Positions 18,711 to 28,231 of a stretch of DNA of 64,000 nt are shown piece by piece. The stretch is from NCBI RefSeq assembly GCF_003627815.1, contig NZ_CP032698.1, forward strand, positions 620,001 through 684,000, given 5' to 3'. Source of the DNA: Streptomyces hundungensis. Its GTDB lineage: Bacteria > Actinomycetota > Actinomycetes > Streptomycetales > Streptomycetaceae. Positions within the stretch are counted from its first letter, which is position 1. The number at the start of each line of letters is the position of its first letter. Under the pieces are notes generated by a model. That model had not been told where the DNA came from. It worked only from the letters and a program-made list of their open reading frames with translations, and searched no databases. A program made the position numbers and the translations under genes.

Positions 18711-21700
18711 TCAGGACGTCTCGGTCGCGTCGAGCAGCAGGTATCCGTACCGGGCTTCCGCCTGCGGATCGCCGAAGTGCGCCGCGGGATCAGCCGGAAC
18801 GATCGGCAGCTCCACCCACTCGGTCTCCGACCCGCGCGGCTCGGCCCAACTCCACGTTCCGTGCCACGACGCGGGCTGCGGCAGCACCACGCCTGCCTCC
18901 GTCGGTTCCTCCCCCGCCCGCGCCCGCCGGGCCTCCTCGGCCTTGTCGACCCGCTCGGCCGCGAGCAGGGGGCCGAGCCGGAAGGACGCCCGGATCCGCC
19001 GCATCGCCTCGGACACCAGGTCGTCGGGCAGCTGGACCTTGGTCACCGGGAGGATGTCCGTGGTGGCATGCACCGCCGCATACGGATCCATCAGCAGCGT
19101 CAGGTGGTGCTTCACCGGCTGGTCCGGGGTGCGCGCGGGCACGGCCAGGCCGTGGCCCTTGCCGATCGGGGTCAGATAGCCCCCGCCGCCCTCCGGCATG
19201 ACCGCGTGGAAGAGCTCGTACGAAGTCTCCTGGTCGGGCCCGGTCGCCCCGGCGAAGTAGCCGATGAGGCCGTCGCCGAGCCGCTTCTCGTTGCCGAGGC
19301 GGACCGGCCAGCGGTAGCCGTCGTACTCCTCCTCCGACTCCCCAAGGACCTGGTCCCAGCTCGGGTTGCTCAGCAGCGGTCCTTCGAGCTCGACGCCCAG
19401 ATCGGCGCGCACCAGCGCGAGCGGGCGGCCGATGAGCCGCAGCGGAGAGCCGTCCTCCTGGGCCGCGTCGTCGAGGATGGTGTCGAGGGTCTGGTCGATG
19501 GTGTCGAGCAGACCGGTGAGCGCGGCGGCGGGTTTGTCCTTCAGGGTGCGGACGAACCGGGCCAGGTGCGGCATGGCCTCCTCGAACTCCCGGGCGTCGA
19601 CGTCGGGATGCGGCGAGCCGGGGAGCGGCAGCCACACGCTGTCGTCCGCGCCGTCGATGTCCTTGACGACGCGGAGTTCGCCGAGGGAGACGCCGTCGGG
19701 TCCGTGGACGACGAGGGTCTGGTCGAGATGGTTGAGCAGCAGCCAGCCGGCCAGGGGGTTTTCCGTCGTGGCCGCGCGGGCCATCGGCGAGAGCCGCTGT
19801 CCGTCCACGGCGCGTACGGTCTCCAGCCGGACGCGGGCGCCCTGGAGAAGACGCGGGCCGAGCTGGACGAAGCGGGCGGTGCCGATGAGGTCCTCGTCGA
19901 GGACGCTGTCAGGGGCAACGCTCTCCGCGAGGGTGAGGGAGACCTGTTCGTAGTTGTTGCTGTTGACGATGTCGTAGGTTCGGCCGAAGCGGTCGACGAT
20001 GCGCAGGTCGTGGAAGGCGAACTGGCCGGCGCGGACAGGCTGGAACGGTGTTCCGGGGTCGCCGGCGGGCGGTTCGAGCAGCCCGCCCTCCGGGACGCTC
20101 TGGATGTCGCCGACGAGCCTGGCGGTGGCCTCGGGGACGTGCACGGTGGTCCTGGCGGTGCCGTCCTGCTGGACGAGCCAGTCGTGGAAGCCGTCGAGGC
20201 ACTGGGAGAGCATTCCGGGGTCGCCGAGTTCCTCGCGCAGGGCGAGCAGGCCTTCGGTGGGGGCGCCGGAGTAGGTGTCGAGGTAGCGGTCGATCTGCTT
20301 CTGTAGGACGAACGGCGCGCTCGGGGTGAGGAACGCCCGGTTCTTGAAGGTGAGCCAGCGCAGGTCGGCTTCGCCGCCGCCGGGCTGGGCTCCCCGTCCG
20401 GACCATTCGTAGCGGCTGCCGTTGAAGGTCCAGTAGGTGGTGTCGTCGGCATGGAAGGGCGTGGGGCAGTACTTCAGTTCGTACTCGAGGTGCATGGGAA
20501 GCCAGGGTTGTCGCCACGGCGCGGTGTGCTCGGGGACGGGCCCGGCGACGGCGGCGGGGTCCTTGAGCGCCGCGTCGAGAGCGCCGGGGACCCGGGCCAC
20601 CTGGTCCAGGAGGGCGAACTCGGCGAGCAGCGGGGTGCAGGCGTCGGGGAGTCCGGCGAGTCCCGGGCTGGGCGGAGTGGTGGGCCGGTCGTAGGTTTTG
20701 CCGCCGACGGTGATCCGGGTGATCAGGGCCTCGGGAAGGCGGCAGGGCAGCGGGGTGTCCCGGGTGAGGGGTTCCTTGGCACCGGTGTCCTTGATGAGCA
20801 CGACCGGGTCGGCGGGGCGGTAGTAGGACTCGCGGGCGGTGCGCTCCAGCTGGTAGCGCGGGTCGAGTCCGCGCTCGGTCGCGTACTTCCCGATGTCGGC
20901 CGCGAGTTCCTCCGGGGTGCCGCCGGTGGGCAGTTGCCTCGACAGCACGAACTGGTCGTCGAGCAAGGCCTTGGTCCGCCCGGCCAGACTCGTCGCATCG
21001 CTCTCGTTGAGCTGGACATCAGCTGCGGCGTCGAACCCTGCGGGGTGCTCAGGGGTGAACGGGGGAACCGGCTTGTTGCGCAGCCACCAGATGTTCCACA
21101 GGCGCTGCTGGAAGCGGCGGAGCCTGAGCGTGAGGTCGTCGTACTGCCGTTGTACATCGTTGAGTTCGGTCAGCCACCCGGGTTCCGGCGGCGGGGGCGG
21201 CAACTCGTCGTCGCCCTCGACGGGGCGCGCGGTCACCTTCCACACATGGCCGCCGTCGGAGCCGGAGAACCAGGAGTGGTGGGTGAGGGTGTCGAGGTCC
21301 TCTTCGCCGTCGGCGGTGTCGAGCGTTTCGAGGGTGCCGTGGAAGAGCGAGCGTACGAGGTCCCCGGTGCGCGCGGACCGGGTCTGCCGGGCGGCGAGCC
21401 GGCCGAGGGCTTCGGCGCTGCTGCTGCCCAGCGTGAGGATCTCGCTGAGCTCGATGTTGCTCGGTTTGTCGGACTCATAGGTGGCGCCTTCGCGCTGCCA
21501 GTCGACTCCCAGTGCCGAACCGCTGTAGAGGGTGCGGTCCAGGGCGTCGGCGGCGGTGCCTTCGGGGGTGTCCCAGCCGAGGGCTTCGAGGAGGTCGGCC
21601 GTCCCCCGCGCGTCCGGTGGGAGCAGGCCGGGCACGGCCGCGGCGCGGTTGAGGTAGTCGAGTTCGTCGTCGCTGTACCAGCCGACGACGAAGTAGCTCA

Positions 21701-22352
21701 GCGTCGCGTCGGGCGGGTAGTTGTCCAGGCCGCCTTTGAGGTCCTCAAGGGTGTCGTGGATCGAGAACACGTCTTTGTTGTACGGCTGGTAGGCCGCGAA
21801 GCCGGGCAGTCCGGGCCCGGCCGCGGTCAGGTGCGGCTTCTGGGCAGGCGGTTCGGTCCACGGCGCCTGGGTGAGGTCGTGGCGGCGGCCGAGGAAGGTC
21901 AGCTCCAGCGGAGCACCCTCCGGGGATTCGGGGTTCGGGTGCTTGTTGGTGCCGTAGACGTCGTTGCCGTCGGCGTCCTGGACCGGGCGACTCTCCAGGT
22001 AGTCGCTCTGCACGATCCACCCGACGGCCTTGCGGTCCGCCGAGGCCGCTGTGGTGCTGTAGCGCACGACCAGCCAGCGGTTGGGGACGAAGGGGAAGGT
22101 CGTCTCCCCCGTCGTCTGGTCGTAGTGCCCGTTGGTCAGCGCCTCGGGCAACTGCCAGTGGATGTAGACGCCTTCGCTGTCCGGGCCCATGGTCTCGGTG
22201 CCGACGCCGGGGGGCGGCTCCGCGCCCGCTCCCTCCTCGATCATGGCGTCGAAGTTCGGCGTCCACCGGTTGAACGTCTCGGCGGCGCGGGTCAGCCGGT
22301 TGACGACAAGGGCGTTCACCTTGACGGGGACGATCAGGTCCGTGGCGCTCAT
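18711..22352 (-). CDS. 1,213-aa protein of unknown function, third gene of the operon
   Basis: The ATG overlaps the TGA of the 742-aa gene by one base (TGATG), a translational-coupling arrangement. No signal peptide or clear transmembrane helix. Residues 1-130 start beta-rich (LIVPVKVNALVVNRLTR...GVYIHWQLPEAL...NRWLVVRYS). A helical stretch at ~395-430 (ELNDVQRQYDDLTLRLRRFQQRLWNIWW) looks like a short coiled coil. A Trp/Tyr-rich core follows (HLEYELKYCPTPFHADDTTYWTFNGSRYEW), then a globular C-terminal half (FAFHDLRIVDRFGRTYDIVNSNNYEQV; SYELFHAVMPEGGG). I recognise no named domain and no catalytic motif. Size and context suggest a structural subunit. Confidence 0.8.
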   Translation of the reverse strand: MSATDLIVPVKVNALVVNRLTRAAETFNRWTPNFDAMIEEGAGAEPPPGVGTETMGPDSEGVYIHWQLPEALTNGHYDQTTGETTFPFVPNRWLVVRYSTTAASADRKAVGWIVQSDYLESRPVQDADGNDVYGTNKHPNPESPEGAPLELTFLGRRHDLTQAPWTEPPAQKPHLTAAGPGLPGFAAYQPYNKDVFSIHDTLEDLKGGLDNYPPDATLSYFVVGWYSDDELDYLNRAAAVPGLLPPDARGTADLLEALGWDTPEGTAADALDRTLYSGSALGVDWQREGATYESDKPSNIELSEILTLGSSSAEALGRLAARQTRSARTGDLVRSLFHGTLETLDTADGEEDLDTLTHHSWFSGSDGGHVWKVTARPVEGDDELPPPPPEPGWLTELNDVQRQYDDLTLRLRRFQQRLWNIWWLRNKPVPPFTPEHPAGFDAAADVQLNESDATSLAGRTKALLDDQFVLSRQLPTGGTPEELAADIGKYATERGLDPRYQLERTARESYYRPADPVVLIKDTGAKEPLTRDTPLPCRLPEALITRITVGGKTYDRPTTPPSPGLAGLPDACTPLLAEFALLDQVARVPGALDAALKDPAAVAGPVPEHTAPWRQPWLPMHLEYELKYCPTPFHADDTTYWTFNGSRYEWSGRGAQPGGGEADLRWLTFKNRAFLTPSAPFVLQKQIDRYLDTYSGAPTEGLLALREELGDPGMLSQCLDGFHDWLVQQDGTARTTVHVPEATARLVGDIQSVPEGGLLEPPAGDPGTPFQPVRAGQFAFHDLRIVDRFGRTYDIVNSNNYEQVSLTLAESVAPDSVLDEDLIGTARFVQLGPRLLQGARVRLETVRAVDGQRLSPMARAATTENPLAGWLLLNHLDQTLVVHGPDGVSLGELRVVKDIDGADDSVWLPLPGSPHPDVDAREFEEAMPHLARFVRTLKDKPAAALTGLLDTIDQTLDTILDDAAQEDGSPLRLIGRPLALVRADLGVELEGPLLSNPSWDQVLGESEEEYDGYRWPVRLGNEKRLGDGLIGYFAGATGPDQETSYELFHAVMPEGGGGYLTPIGKGHGLAVPARTPDQPVKHHLTLLMDPYAAVHATTDILPVTKVQLPDDLVSEAMRRIRASFRLGPLLAAERVDKAEEARRARAGEEPTEAGVVLPQPASWHGTWSWAEPRGSETEWVELPIVPADPAAHFGDPQAEARYGYLLLDATETS

Positions 22353-24580
22353 CAGGCGGTCTCCGTCCGGGCAGCGGTGCCGGTGGGGCTGAGGATTTCC
22401 TGTTCCAGCGGGGCGTTGACGAGTTCCAGGGCCAGTTGTCCGGGGTCCAGGTCGGTGAGCCCGAACTCCCGGGCCAGGGCGGGCACCAGGCCGCCGGTGC
22501 CGAACATCTGAAGCACCGCGGGTCCGGTGTCCGGGTCGGAGCGCAGGTGGAGGTCGAAGAGGCTGCCGGTGGCCGGGTAGTAGGTCTCCAGCGGGGTGCC
22601 GATCGGCGGGTCGGCGGCCAGGCTGCGCAGGCCGAGGCGGTTCCCGGCGTCGATGCCGTAGTGGATGCCCTGTCCCGGTTCGCGGAGGACGACCTTGTCG
22701 GGAACGCCGTCCCAGAGGACGAGCAGGATCCTCTTGTCCGGTTTGGCGCGGCGCAGTTCGGTGAGGACGGTGCCGTCCTTGAGGTAGGCGGTGACCTTGA
22801 TGTCCGGCCAGGCGGGGATGAGTTCGGAGTGGATGAGCAGCCCGCCGGCGGCCCGCTTCGCGCTGCCGGACCGGGCGGTGGCCCGGTTGAGCTCGGGGGC
22901 GAGGCGGCTGTCGACGGAGGTGTGCACGCCGACGTCGGCGGCTCCGGCGACGAGCGCGTCGAGCCAGCCCTGGTCGAGGCGGAACATCCGGAGGGATTCG
23001 AGGGGCAGCATGCGCGGGTCGGGAACGAGGTGGTGGAACGGCACGCCCTGGAGCAGGCCGAGGCGGGCCTGCCAGGCGGCGATGGCCCCGGCGTTGCGTT
23101 CCGCGGTGGTCCGCAGCAGGGAGACGGCGCGTTCTTCCGCGAGCACGGACCTCGACTGTGTGCGTGTCACTCTCAGCTGCGGCGTCCGGCGTCCGGCGTC
23201 GTCCGGAAGCTGGGGGCTCGTGAGCCCGGTGCTGAGCCGCTCCCGGAAGCGTGCGGAGGCGAGTTCGCGCAGTGCGCCGAGGGCGGGCGGGGCATCCGGG
23301 TCGAGCGAGGCGCGCGCCGGATCCCCGGCCAGCGCCATCAACGTAGTCGCCCGGTTGGCGAGTTCGCGGCGGGCCCGGCTGACGGCGGTGGTGTATTCGG
23401 GGTCGGCCAGGCCGATGGTGCGGCCGAGGGTCCAGGCGACGGCATAGCTGACGTCGAAGATCCCGTGCCTGGGCTCGTAGATGAGCGCGTGGTCGGAGGT
23501 GGTGTGCGGGCCGGGGCTGTGCTCGGTGGGCACGTCAAAGGCGGTGACCGGCGTGGCCGGGCCGCGGTACCAGGCGAAGGTGCGTTCGCCGGAGAGGGCC
23601 ACCTGCGGGACGGCGGTGTAGCCGCGTTCGAGGCGGTCGCGGACGTATTCGTCCTCGGGGTCGTCGGTGACCGGTGCGGTCACCGGCAGCCGTAACGCTA
23701 GTTCTTCGGGGTCCTCGGCGCCGGGGGCGACGAGGTTCTCCAGCAGCGCTCCGGGGTCGGCGGCGGGCCCTTCGCTGCTGGTGAAGCTCCAGCTGTGCAG
23801 CGAGCAGAGGCGGACGGCCGTGGTGCCGCCGGGCAGGGTGCCGGACAGGCGGCCCTCGAAGCCTTCGAGGGAGACGAGGTGGACGGCGTAGTTACCGGGG
23901 TTGTGGGGGAAGCGGTTGGCGTTGACGACCGCGTACTCCCCTTCTTCGAGGACTTCGCCGTCGGCCCGGGTCTTGTTCGCGTCGACTACCTTGCGGACGT
24001 GGGCGAGGTAGTACATCTCGTCGTCGCGCGGGGCGATCGCGTTGAAGAGGTCCGCCGGGACGTCGATGGTCTGGCACGTGCTCCGGGCCTCGGCCTCGTC
24101 GACGCCGCCGGAAGGGAGGTTCGGGCCCTTGACCCCCGCCTCGGCAGGGTTGCGGAGCTCCTCGACGGTGCGCAGCACGGTGTCCCCGGACGCGGCGGGG
24201 TCGTCGGGCAGTTCGTTCTCGCCGAAGACGAGCAGGGCCAGCCAGGGCGGGCGGGCCGGAGGCTGCTCGGCGAGGGTTCCGGCGAGGTTGCGTTCCCAGG
24301 GCAGGATCGACCGGCTGAGGGTGATGTGCGGCAGGGTCCTGGTGTAGGCGCCGGTGCTCTCGCGCGGCGGGTAGTAGGCGTGGACGGACGCTTCGCTGAG
24401 CACGAAGCGGACGGCCTTGATCTCGAAGGTCTCCTCGGACGGGAGCAGCTTGTCCTGGGCGTCCAGTTCGCCGCTGGGGTCGCTGAGGGTGTTTTTGACC
24501 ACGACCCGGTAGTCGCCGGGGGTGGCACGCGGGATCAGGTGGTCGAGGAAGTGGATGCGCAGATCCGGTTCAGCGGTCAC
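22352..24580 (-). CDS. 742-aa protein of unknown function, second gene of the operon
   Basis: GTG start with GAGGTGA about 6 nt upstream and 6 nt after the DUF6603-like gene's stop. No signal peptide. It opens with a beta-sandwich (DLRIHFLDHLIPRATPGDYRVVVKNTL) and an extended strand region (KAVRFVLSEASVHAYYPPRES...LPHITLSRSILPWERNL). A conserved-looking PPWLALLVFGENEL and a middle SYAVAWTLGRTIGLADPEY...RRELANR segment follow. No active-site signature was found. It is translated in lock-step with the 1,213-aa protein, so fixed stoichiometry is likely (inference). Confidence 0.8.
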   Translation of the reverse strand: MTAEPDLRIHFLDHLIPRATPGDYRVVVKNTLSDPSGELDAQDKLLPSEETFEIKAVRFVLSEASVHAYYPPRESTGAYTRTLPHITLSRSILPWERNLAGTLAEQPPARPPWLALLVFGENELPDDPAASGDTVLRTVEELRNPAEAGVKGPNLPSGGVDEAEARSTCQTIDVPADLFNAIAPRDDEMYYLAHVRKVVDANKTRADGEVLEEGEYAVVNANRFPHNPGNYAVHLVSLEGFEGRLSGTLPGGTTAVRLCSLHSWSFTSSEGPAADPGALLENLVAPGAEDPEELALRLPVTAPVTDDPEDEYVRDRLERGYTAVPQVALSGERTFAWYRGPATPVTAFDVPTEHSPGPHTTSDHALIYEPRHGIFDVSYAVAWTLGRTIGLADPEYTTAVSRARRELANRATTLMALAGDPARASLDPDAPPALGALRELASARFRERLSTGLTSPQLPDDAGRRTPQLRVTRTQSRSVLAEERAVSLLRTTAERNAGAIAAWQARLGLLQGVPFHHLVPDPRMLPLESLRMFRLDQGWLDALVAGAADVGVHTSVDSRLAPELNRATARSGSAKRAAGGLLIHSELIPAWPDIKVTAYLKDGTVLTELRRAKPDKRILLVLWDGVPDKVVLREPGQGIHYGIDAGNRLGLRSLAADPPIGTPLETYYPATGSLFDLHLRSDPDTGPAVLQMFGTGGLVPALAREFGLTDLDPGQLALELVNAPLEQEILSPTGTAARTETA

Positions 24581-24586
24581 GGCCGG

Positions 24587-27500
24587 TCACCTCGTCGCGG
24601 TGGTGGTCAGGGGCGGGGTGGTCAGGCTGCGGCCGGCGAGTGCGGCGTAGCCGGTGAGCGGACTGTCGGTGTCGGCGCCGGGTCCCGCGCCGAGCCGGGC
24701 GAGGGTGCTGAGCGCGGCGGTGCGGCGGCCCTGGACGGTGGGGGTGGCGATGGTGTTGACGATGGTCCGGACGCTCTGGTCGTCGGCCCGCGGCTCGGGC
24801 CCGGCGGGGTCGGACACGCGGAGCGGCATGCGACCGTCCGGGAGTCCTTCGTACGCAAGTGCCTTTGAGGTGACGGGCCCGGTGTCGGTGCCGTAGTCCG
24901 GCTCGGGGAGGGTGATCCTCAGTCCGGTGAGGCGGTTTTCGAGCAGTTGGTCGCCGTCGAGCGCATCACCGGGTTTGGCCAGGGGCTTGCCCCACAGGCC
25001 GGGGGCGACGGTGCCGGTGACCGGCTTGACCACCCAGTAGTGGTCGGTGGGGTGGAAGGTCCTGCCGTCCTTGGTGATGGTGACCCGGTGGGCGGAGGTG
25101 ACACCGGTCTTCCGCATGGGGCGGATGTCGATGGTCCCCTCGTCGGACTGCTTGATCAGTCGTTCGTTGATGTAGAGGTGCGAGGCGGGGATGCCGGCTT
25201 CGGTGGTGAAGGTGAATCCGGCCGAGGAGACGAGGGTCGGTTCCTTGGCGGCCGCGCGCCGGGCGATCTCGCCCTGGTCGGCGTCGGCGAGCAGGCCCTC
25301 GTTGGGGATGATCCGGACGGGTGCGGGGATCTGGGTGCGGAACTCGGGCCAGTCCACGGTGGGGGTGTTGTCGCGGGAGGAGCCGAAGCCGAAGCTGAAG
25401 GAGATGAACCAGAGTTTGACGGTGGCCCGGCCCCCGAAGGGCGGCAGCCACAGGTGGAGGTCGATGCCGACCTCGACGGAGATGCGGACCCGGACGAACC
25501 AGACCTTGATGGTGGCCGCGACACCGATGCTGATGCCGAGCCGGACATCGAGGTAGAAGGGTTTCCACTGGACCAGCACGTCGAGGTGTGCGGTGAACCA
25601 CGCGGAGAAGATGCCCTTGTCGTAGACGGCGGCCAGGCGCCCGCCGAACATGAGCGCGGCGGGGGTGATCGCGGCGTAGGCCTCGGCCCGCACGGTGATG
25701 TCGCTGGCCGGGGACCACACGAACCCCAGGCGCTTGGGCCGGGGGTAGTGCGTGGGGGCGTTGTAGTCGGGGTGGTAGCCGCCGAGGCTGATGGCGAAGT
25801 CCCCGGCGCGGCTTCCGCCGGTCCAGACGTAGACCGCAATGCCACCGGTGAGTTCGATCGACGGATCGAACACATAGCTGCCGGGCAGCAGAGCCACGTC
25901 CATGGACAGGCAGTGCTCGGCGGAGCTGAAGCCGAGGCTCAGACCGATGTTCAGCCTGGCGATGGCCCGGGCGCTCGGGTTGAGGGTGCGCGGCAGGCTG
26001 ACGGAGGTGCGGCCGAGCAGCATGGCCTTGACGGAGTCACCGAGTTCGATGACGGCGAGGGCCTTGGTCTCGATGAAGCCGAAGCTGGTGAACTTCACTC
26101 CGGCGGCGATCCAGTACTGGCCCTCGGTGGGGCGGATCCAGCCGGTGGGTCCGGTGAGGGCCTTGAGCGCGTCCTCGGGGGTGTACGGCGTCGGGGCCGG
26201 CATGCCGGGCAGGGCCTGGGCCGCGTCCAGCCTTGCCACCAGCGGGAATTCGGCGATCTCGGCACCGGTGGGGACCTTCTTGAAGGAGCTGTTGATCCCG
26301 AATCCGGCGGAGAAACCGGTGACGGTGAAGGGCGGCGGACCGAAGACCGAGGCGCCACCGAGGAGGGAGATCTCACCGTAGATGAAGACTGAGTGCCAGC
26401 CTTCGACGCTGCGTGCCCACACGGCCTGAGCGCCGAGTTCGACCGCCATCGCCTGAACCAGGACCAGCCCGGCGAGTTCGAAGCCGAGGGTGGGGTCGTC
26501 AGGTGTCTTGTTGAGCAGTCCGCCCTTGAAGCCGATGAGCCCGTCGGCGGCGGTGGCTTCGATGTTCATGCCGTGCAGGAAAGGCAGCAGCGGGAAGCCG
26601 CCGCTCATGCCGACGTAGAAGCCGAGTCCGGCGACCTGCCAGGTGAGAGAACCGATCGTGACCTGGCCCTGGAGCTCGATCAGCAAGCCCTTTTTGAAGT
26701 CGTAGCGGAATACGATCGACGAGAGGTAGACCGGCCCGAACTGCTTGCCGATCACGAACTCGTATTCGAGCTTCGGCTTCTCCGGGCTCTGCGGATCCGG
26801 TCCGAACTTCGGCGGGACGGTGATCACCAGCGCCGGGGTCGGCTTGCCCATGACCGCCAGGTAGAGCGCCGCACTCACCTTTTTGCCCAGCGGGACTCCT
26901 GCCGCCTCGTTCACCACCGGCAACTGCTGGAGCGGGCCGAGGTTGTACTCCGCGACGACCCGGTTGATCTTGATGACGTCTTCGGCGCTGAGGTTCTCGG
27001 AGACGTACATGATCTGGAGCGCGGGCAGGGACAGCAGCCCGGTGCCGATCATCGGTCCGACCACCGGCAGCCCGGAACCGTCCCAGTCCGTGCGGGCCCG
27101 GACCATGGCGACGGTGGTGGCCTTGGGTTTGCCGTCCTGGCCGGTGCGGCCGAGCACCGTGGTCCGCAGCACCAGCAGTTCCACCGGGTTCGCGCCGGTG
27201 CCGTGGTTCACCGGCGCTTCGGCGGTGACCATCAGGTTGTCCATCTTGCCCATCGGATGCTGGTGCAGCTGGACCCGCTCCAGCCAGTCGACCAGCGGTC
27301 CGGGCAGTTCCACCCCGTACTCGCCGAGGGCTTCGAGCAGCGGGGTGATCAGCAGCGGCGGTCCGTCGAGGGGCTGGGCCGTGCCGATGGACTCCTTGCG
27401 CAGTTCGGCGCGGAACTCCAGCGGGTCGGCGACCGCCCCGCCGAGCTGGAAGCCCACCCAGGGCCCGGTGCCGGGGCACCGTCCTGCCTCAGCCGCGGCC

Positions 27501-27865
27501 TGTCCGGCGGCCAGCAGGACCCGCAGTGACCGGCCGCCGGACAGTCCGGACAAGTCGACGCGGGCGACGGCGGTCTGGAGCAGCCAGGTCGCCGGGCTCG
27601 CCTCGAAGAGCAGCGCGTCGACCGCCGTGCCGGTGGCGAAGAACCGGGCGCTGGCCGGCATCTCCTCACCGGCCAAAGTGACTTTGCCGGTCACTGTCAG
27701 AGCGGCGCTGTCGGCAGCCGCCTCAGTGAGGGTCAGAACGCCGCTGGGCAGGTGCTCCAGGGACTCGGACTCGCCGCTCAGCCCGAGCCGCCCGGTGTCG
27801 AGCTCGAACGTACCGGCACCCCCCGCCGGGAACAGTGCAACCAGTTCGTCGACCGTCAGCGCCAT
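24587..27865 (-). CDS. DUF6603-like large beta-rich protein, first gene of the operon
   Basis: 1,092 residues. ATG with GCGGGGGT about 7 nt upstream. Residues 1-150 are a beta domain (GTFELDTGRLGLSGE...GVLTLTEAA). Residues ~350-860 are long alternating amphipathic strands rich in Phe, Trp and Gly (EFVIGKQFGPVYLSSIVFRYDF; LTWQVAGLGFYVGMSGGFPL; WFTAHLDVLVQWKPFYLDVRL; VKLWFISFSFGFGSS). These match my memory of the DUF6603 family and look like a very large beta-barrel or groove. The last ~220 residues are a separate soluble region ending in a low-complexity Thr tail. No signal peptide. It heads the operon, and its promoter must lie in 27866-28048. The function of DUF6603 is not known to me. Confidence 0.8.
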   Translation of the reverse strand: MALTVDELVALFPAGGAGTFELDTGRLGLSGESESLEHLPSGVLTLTEAAADSAALTVTGKVTLAGEEMPASARFFATGTAVDALLFEASPATWLLQTAVARVDLSGLSGGRSLRVLLAAGQAAAEAGRCPGTGPWVGFQLGGAVADPLEFRAELRKESIGTAQPLDGPPLLITPLLEALGEYGVELPGPLVDWLERVQLHQHPMGKMDNLMVTAEAPVNHGTGANPVELLVLRTTVLGRTGQDGKPKATTVAMVRARTDWDGSGLPVVGPMIGTGLLSLPALQIMYVSENLSAEDVIKINRVVAEYNLGPLQQLPVVNEAAGVPLGKKVSAALYLAVMGKPTPALVITVPPKFGPDPQSPEKPKLEYEFVIGKQFGPVYLSSIVFRYDFKKGLLIELQGQVTIGSLTWQVAGLGFYVGMSGGFPLLPFLHGMNIEATAADGLIGFKGGLLNKTPDDPTLGFELAGLVLVQAMAVELGAQAVWARSVEGWHSVFIYGEISLLGGASVFGPPPFTVTGFSAGFGINSSFKKVPTGAEIAEFPLVARLDAAQALPGMPAPTPYTPEDALKALTGPTGWIRPTEGQYWIAAGVKFTSFGFIETKALAVIELGDSVKAMLLGRTSVSLPRTLNPSARAIARLNIGLSLGFSSAEHCLSMDVALLPGSYVFDPSIELTGGIAVYVWTGGSRAGDFAISLGGYHPDYNAPTHYPRPKRLGFVWSPASDITVRAEAYAAITPAALMFGGRLAAVYDKGIFSAWFTAHLDVLVQWKPFYLDVRLGISIGVAATIKVWFVRVRISVEVGIDLHLWLPPFGGRATVKLWFISFSFGFGSSRDNTPTVDWPEFRTQIPAPVRIIPNEGLLADADQGEIARRAAAKEPTLVSSAGFTFTTEAGIPASHLYINERLIKQSDEGTIDIRPMRKTGVTSAHRVTITKDGRTFHPTDHYWVVKPVTGTVAPGLWGKPLAKPGDALDGDQLLENRLTGLRITLPEPDYGTDTGPVTSKALAYEGLPDGRMPLRVSDPAGPEPRADDQSVRTIVNTIATPTVQGRRTAALSTLARLGAGPGADTDSPLTGYAALAGRSLTTPPLTTTATR

Positions 27866-28048
27866 GGGTGACCCCCGCCTGTAGACACGGTTTGGTGAGG
27901 CGCCCGCAGAAATGCGGGGCCCCTGTGCCGTTATGTGCCCTTACGGAAAATAAAATAGGCGAGGGTCACGGAAACATCAATACGGAGCGCGTGTGTGGTA
28001 CAGCCATCCGGCCATTATGTCTGGAAAGCACCGGCGAGGAACCTGGAA

Positions 28049-28231
28049 ATGGACACCTCTTTCCCGCCGAACGCGCTTTCACGGGAGGAGATTGCGGATA
28101 TCGTACTGGCCACCGGAAGCGGACACCCGGCCGAAGGGCCGTTCGGAGAATCGATTCGGCCAGCGCATTTTCAGACGACCGAATCCGCTGCCCGCCACCC
28201 TCTCCGCGTCGCGATCCGCCGCCCCGAATGA
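28049..28231 (+). CDS. Possible small protein (60 aa), divergent from the operon
   Basis: ATG with GCGAGGA about 9 nt upstream. The translation begins MDTSFPPNALSREEIADIVLATGSG, a normal-looking amphipathic start, and then becomes Arg/Pro-rich. The region is less GC-rich than its surroundings. It could instead be untranslated leader. No family recognised. Confidence 0.35.
   Translation: MDTSFPPNALSREEIADIVLATGSGHPAEGPFGESIRPAHFQTTESAARHPLRVAIRRPE

Noticed and set aside
17347..27865. Extracellular contractile injection system or prophage tail
   Set aside because: No sheath, tube, baseplate, ATPase, capsid or lysis genes; only a fibre-like repeat is shared.
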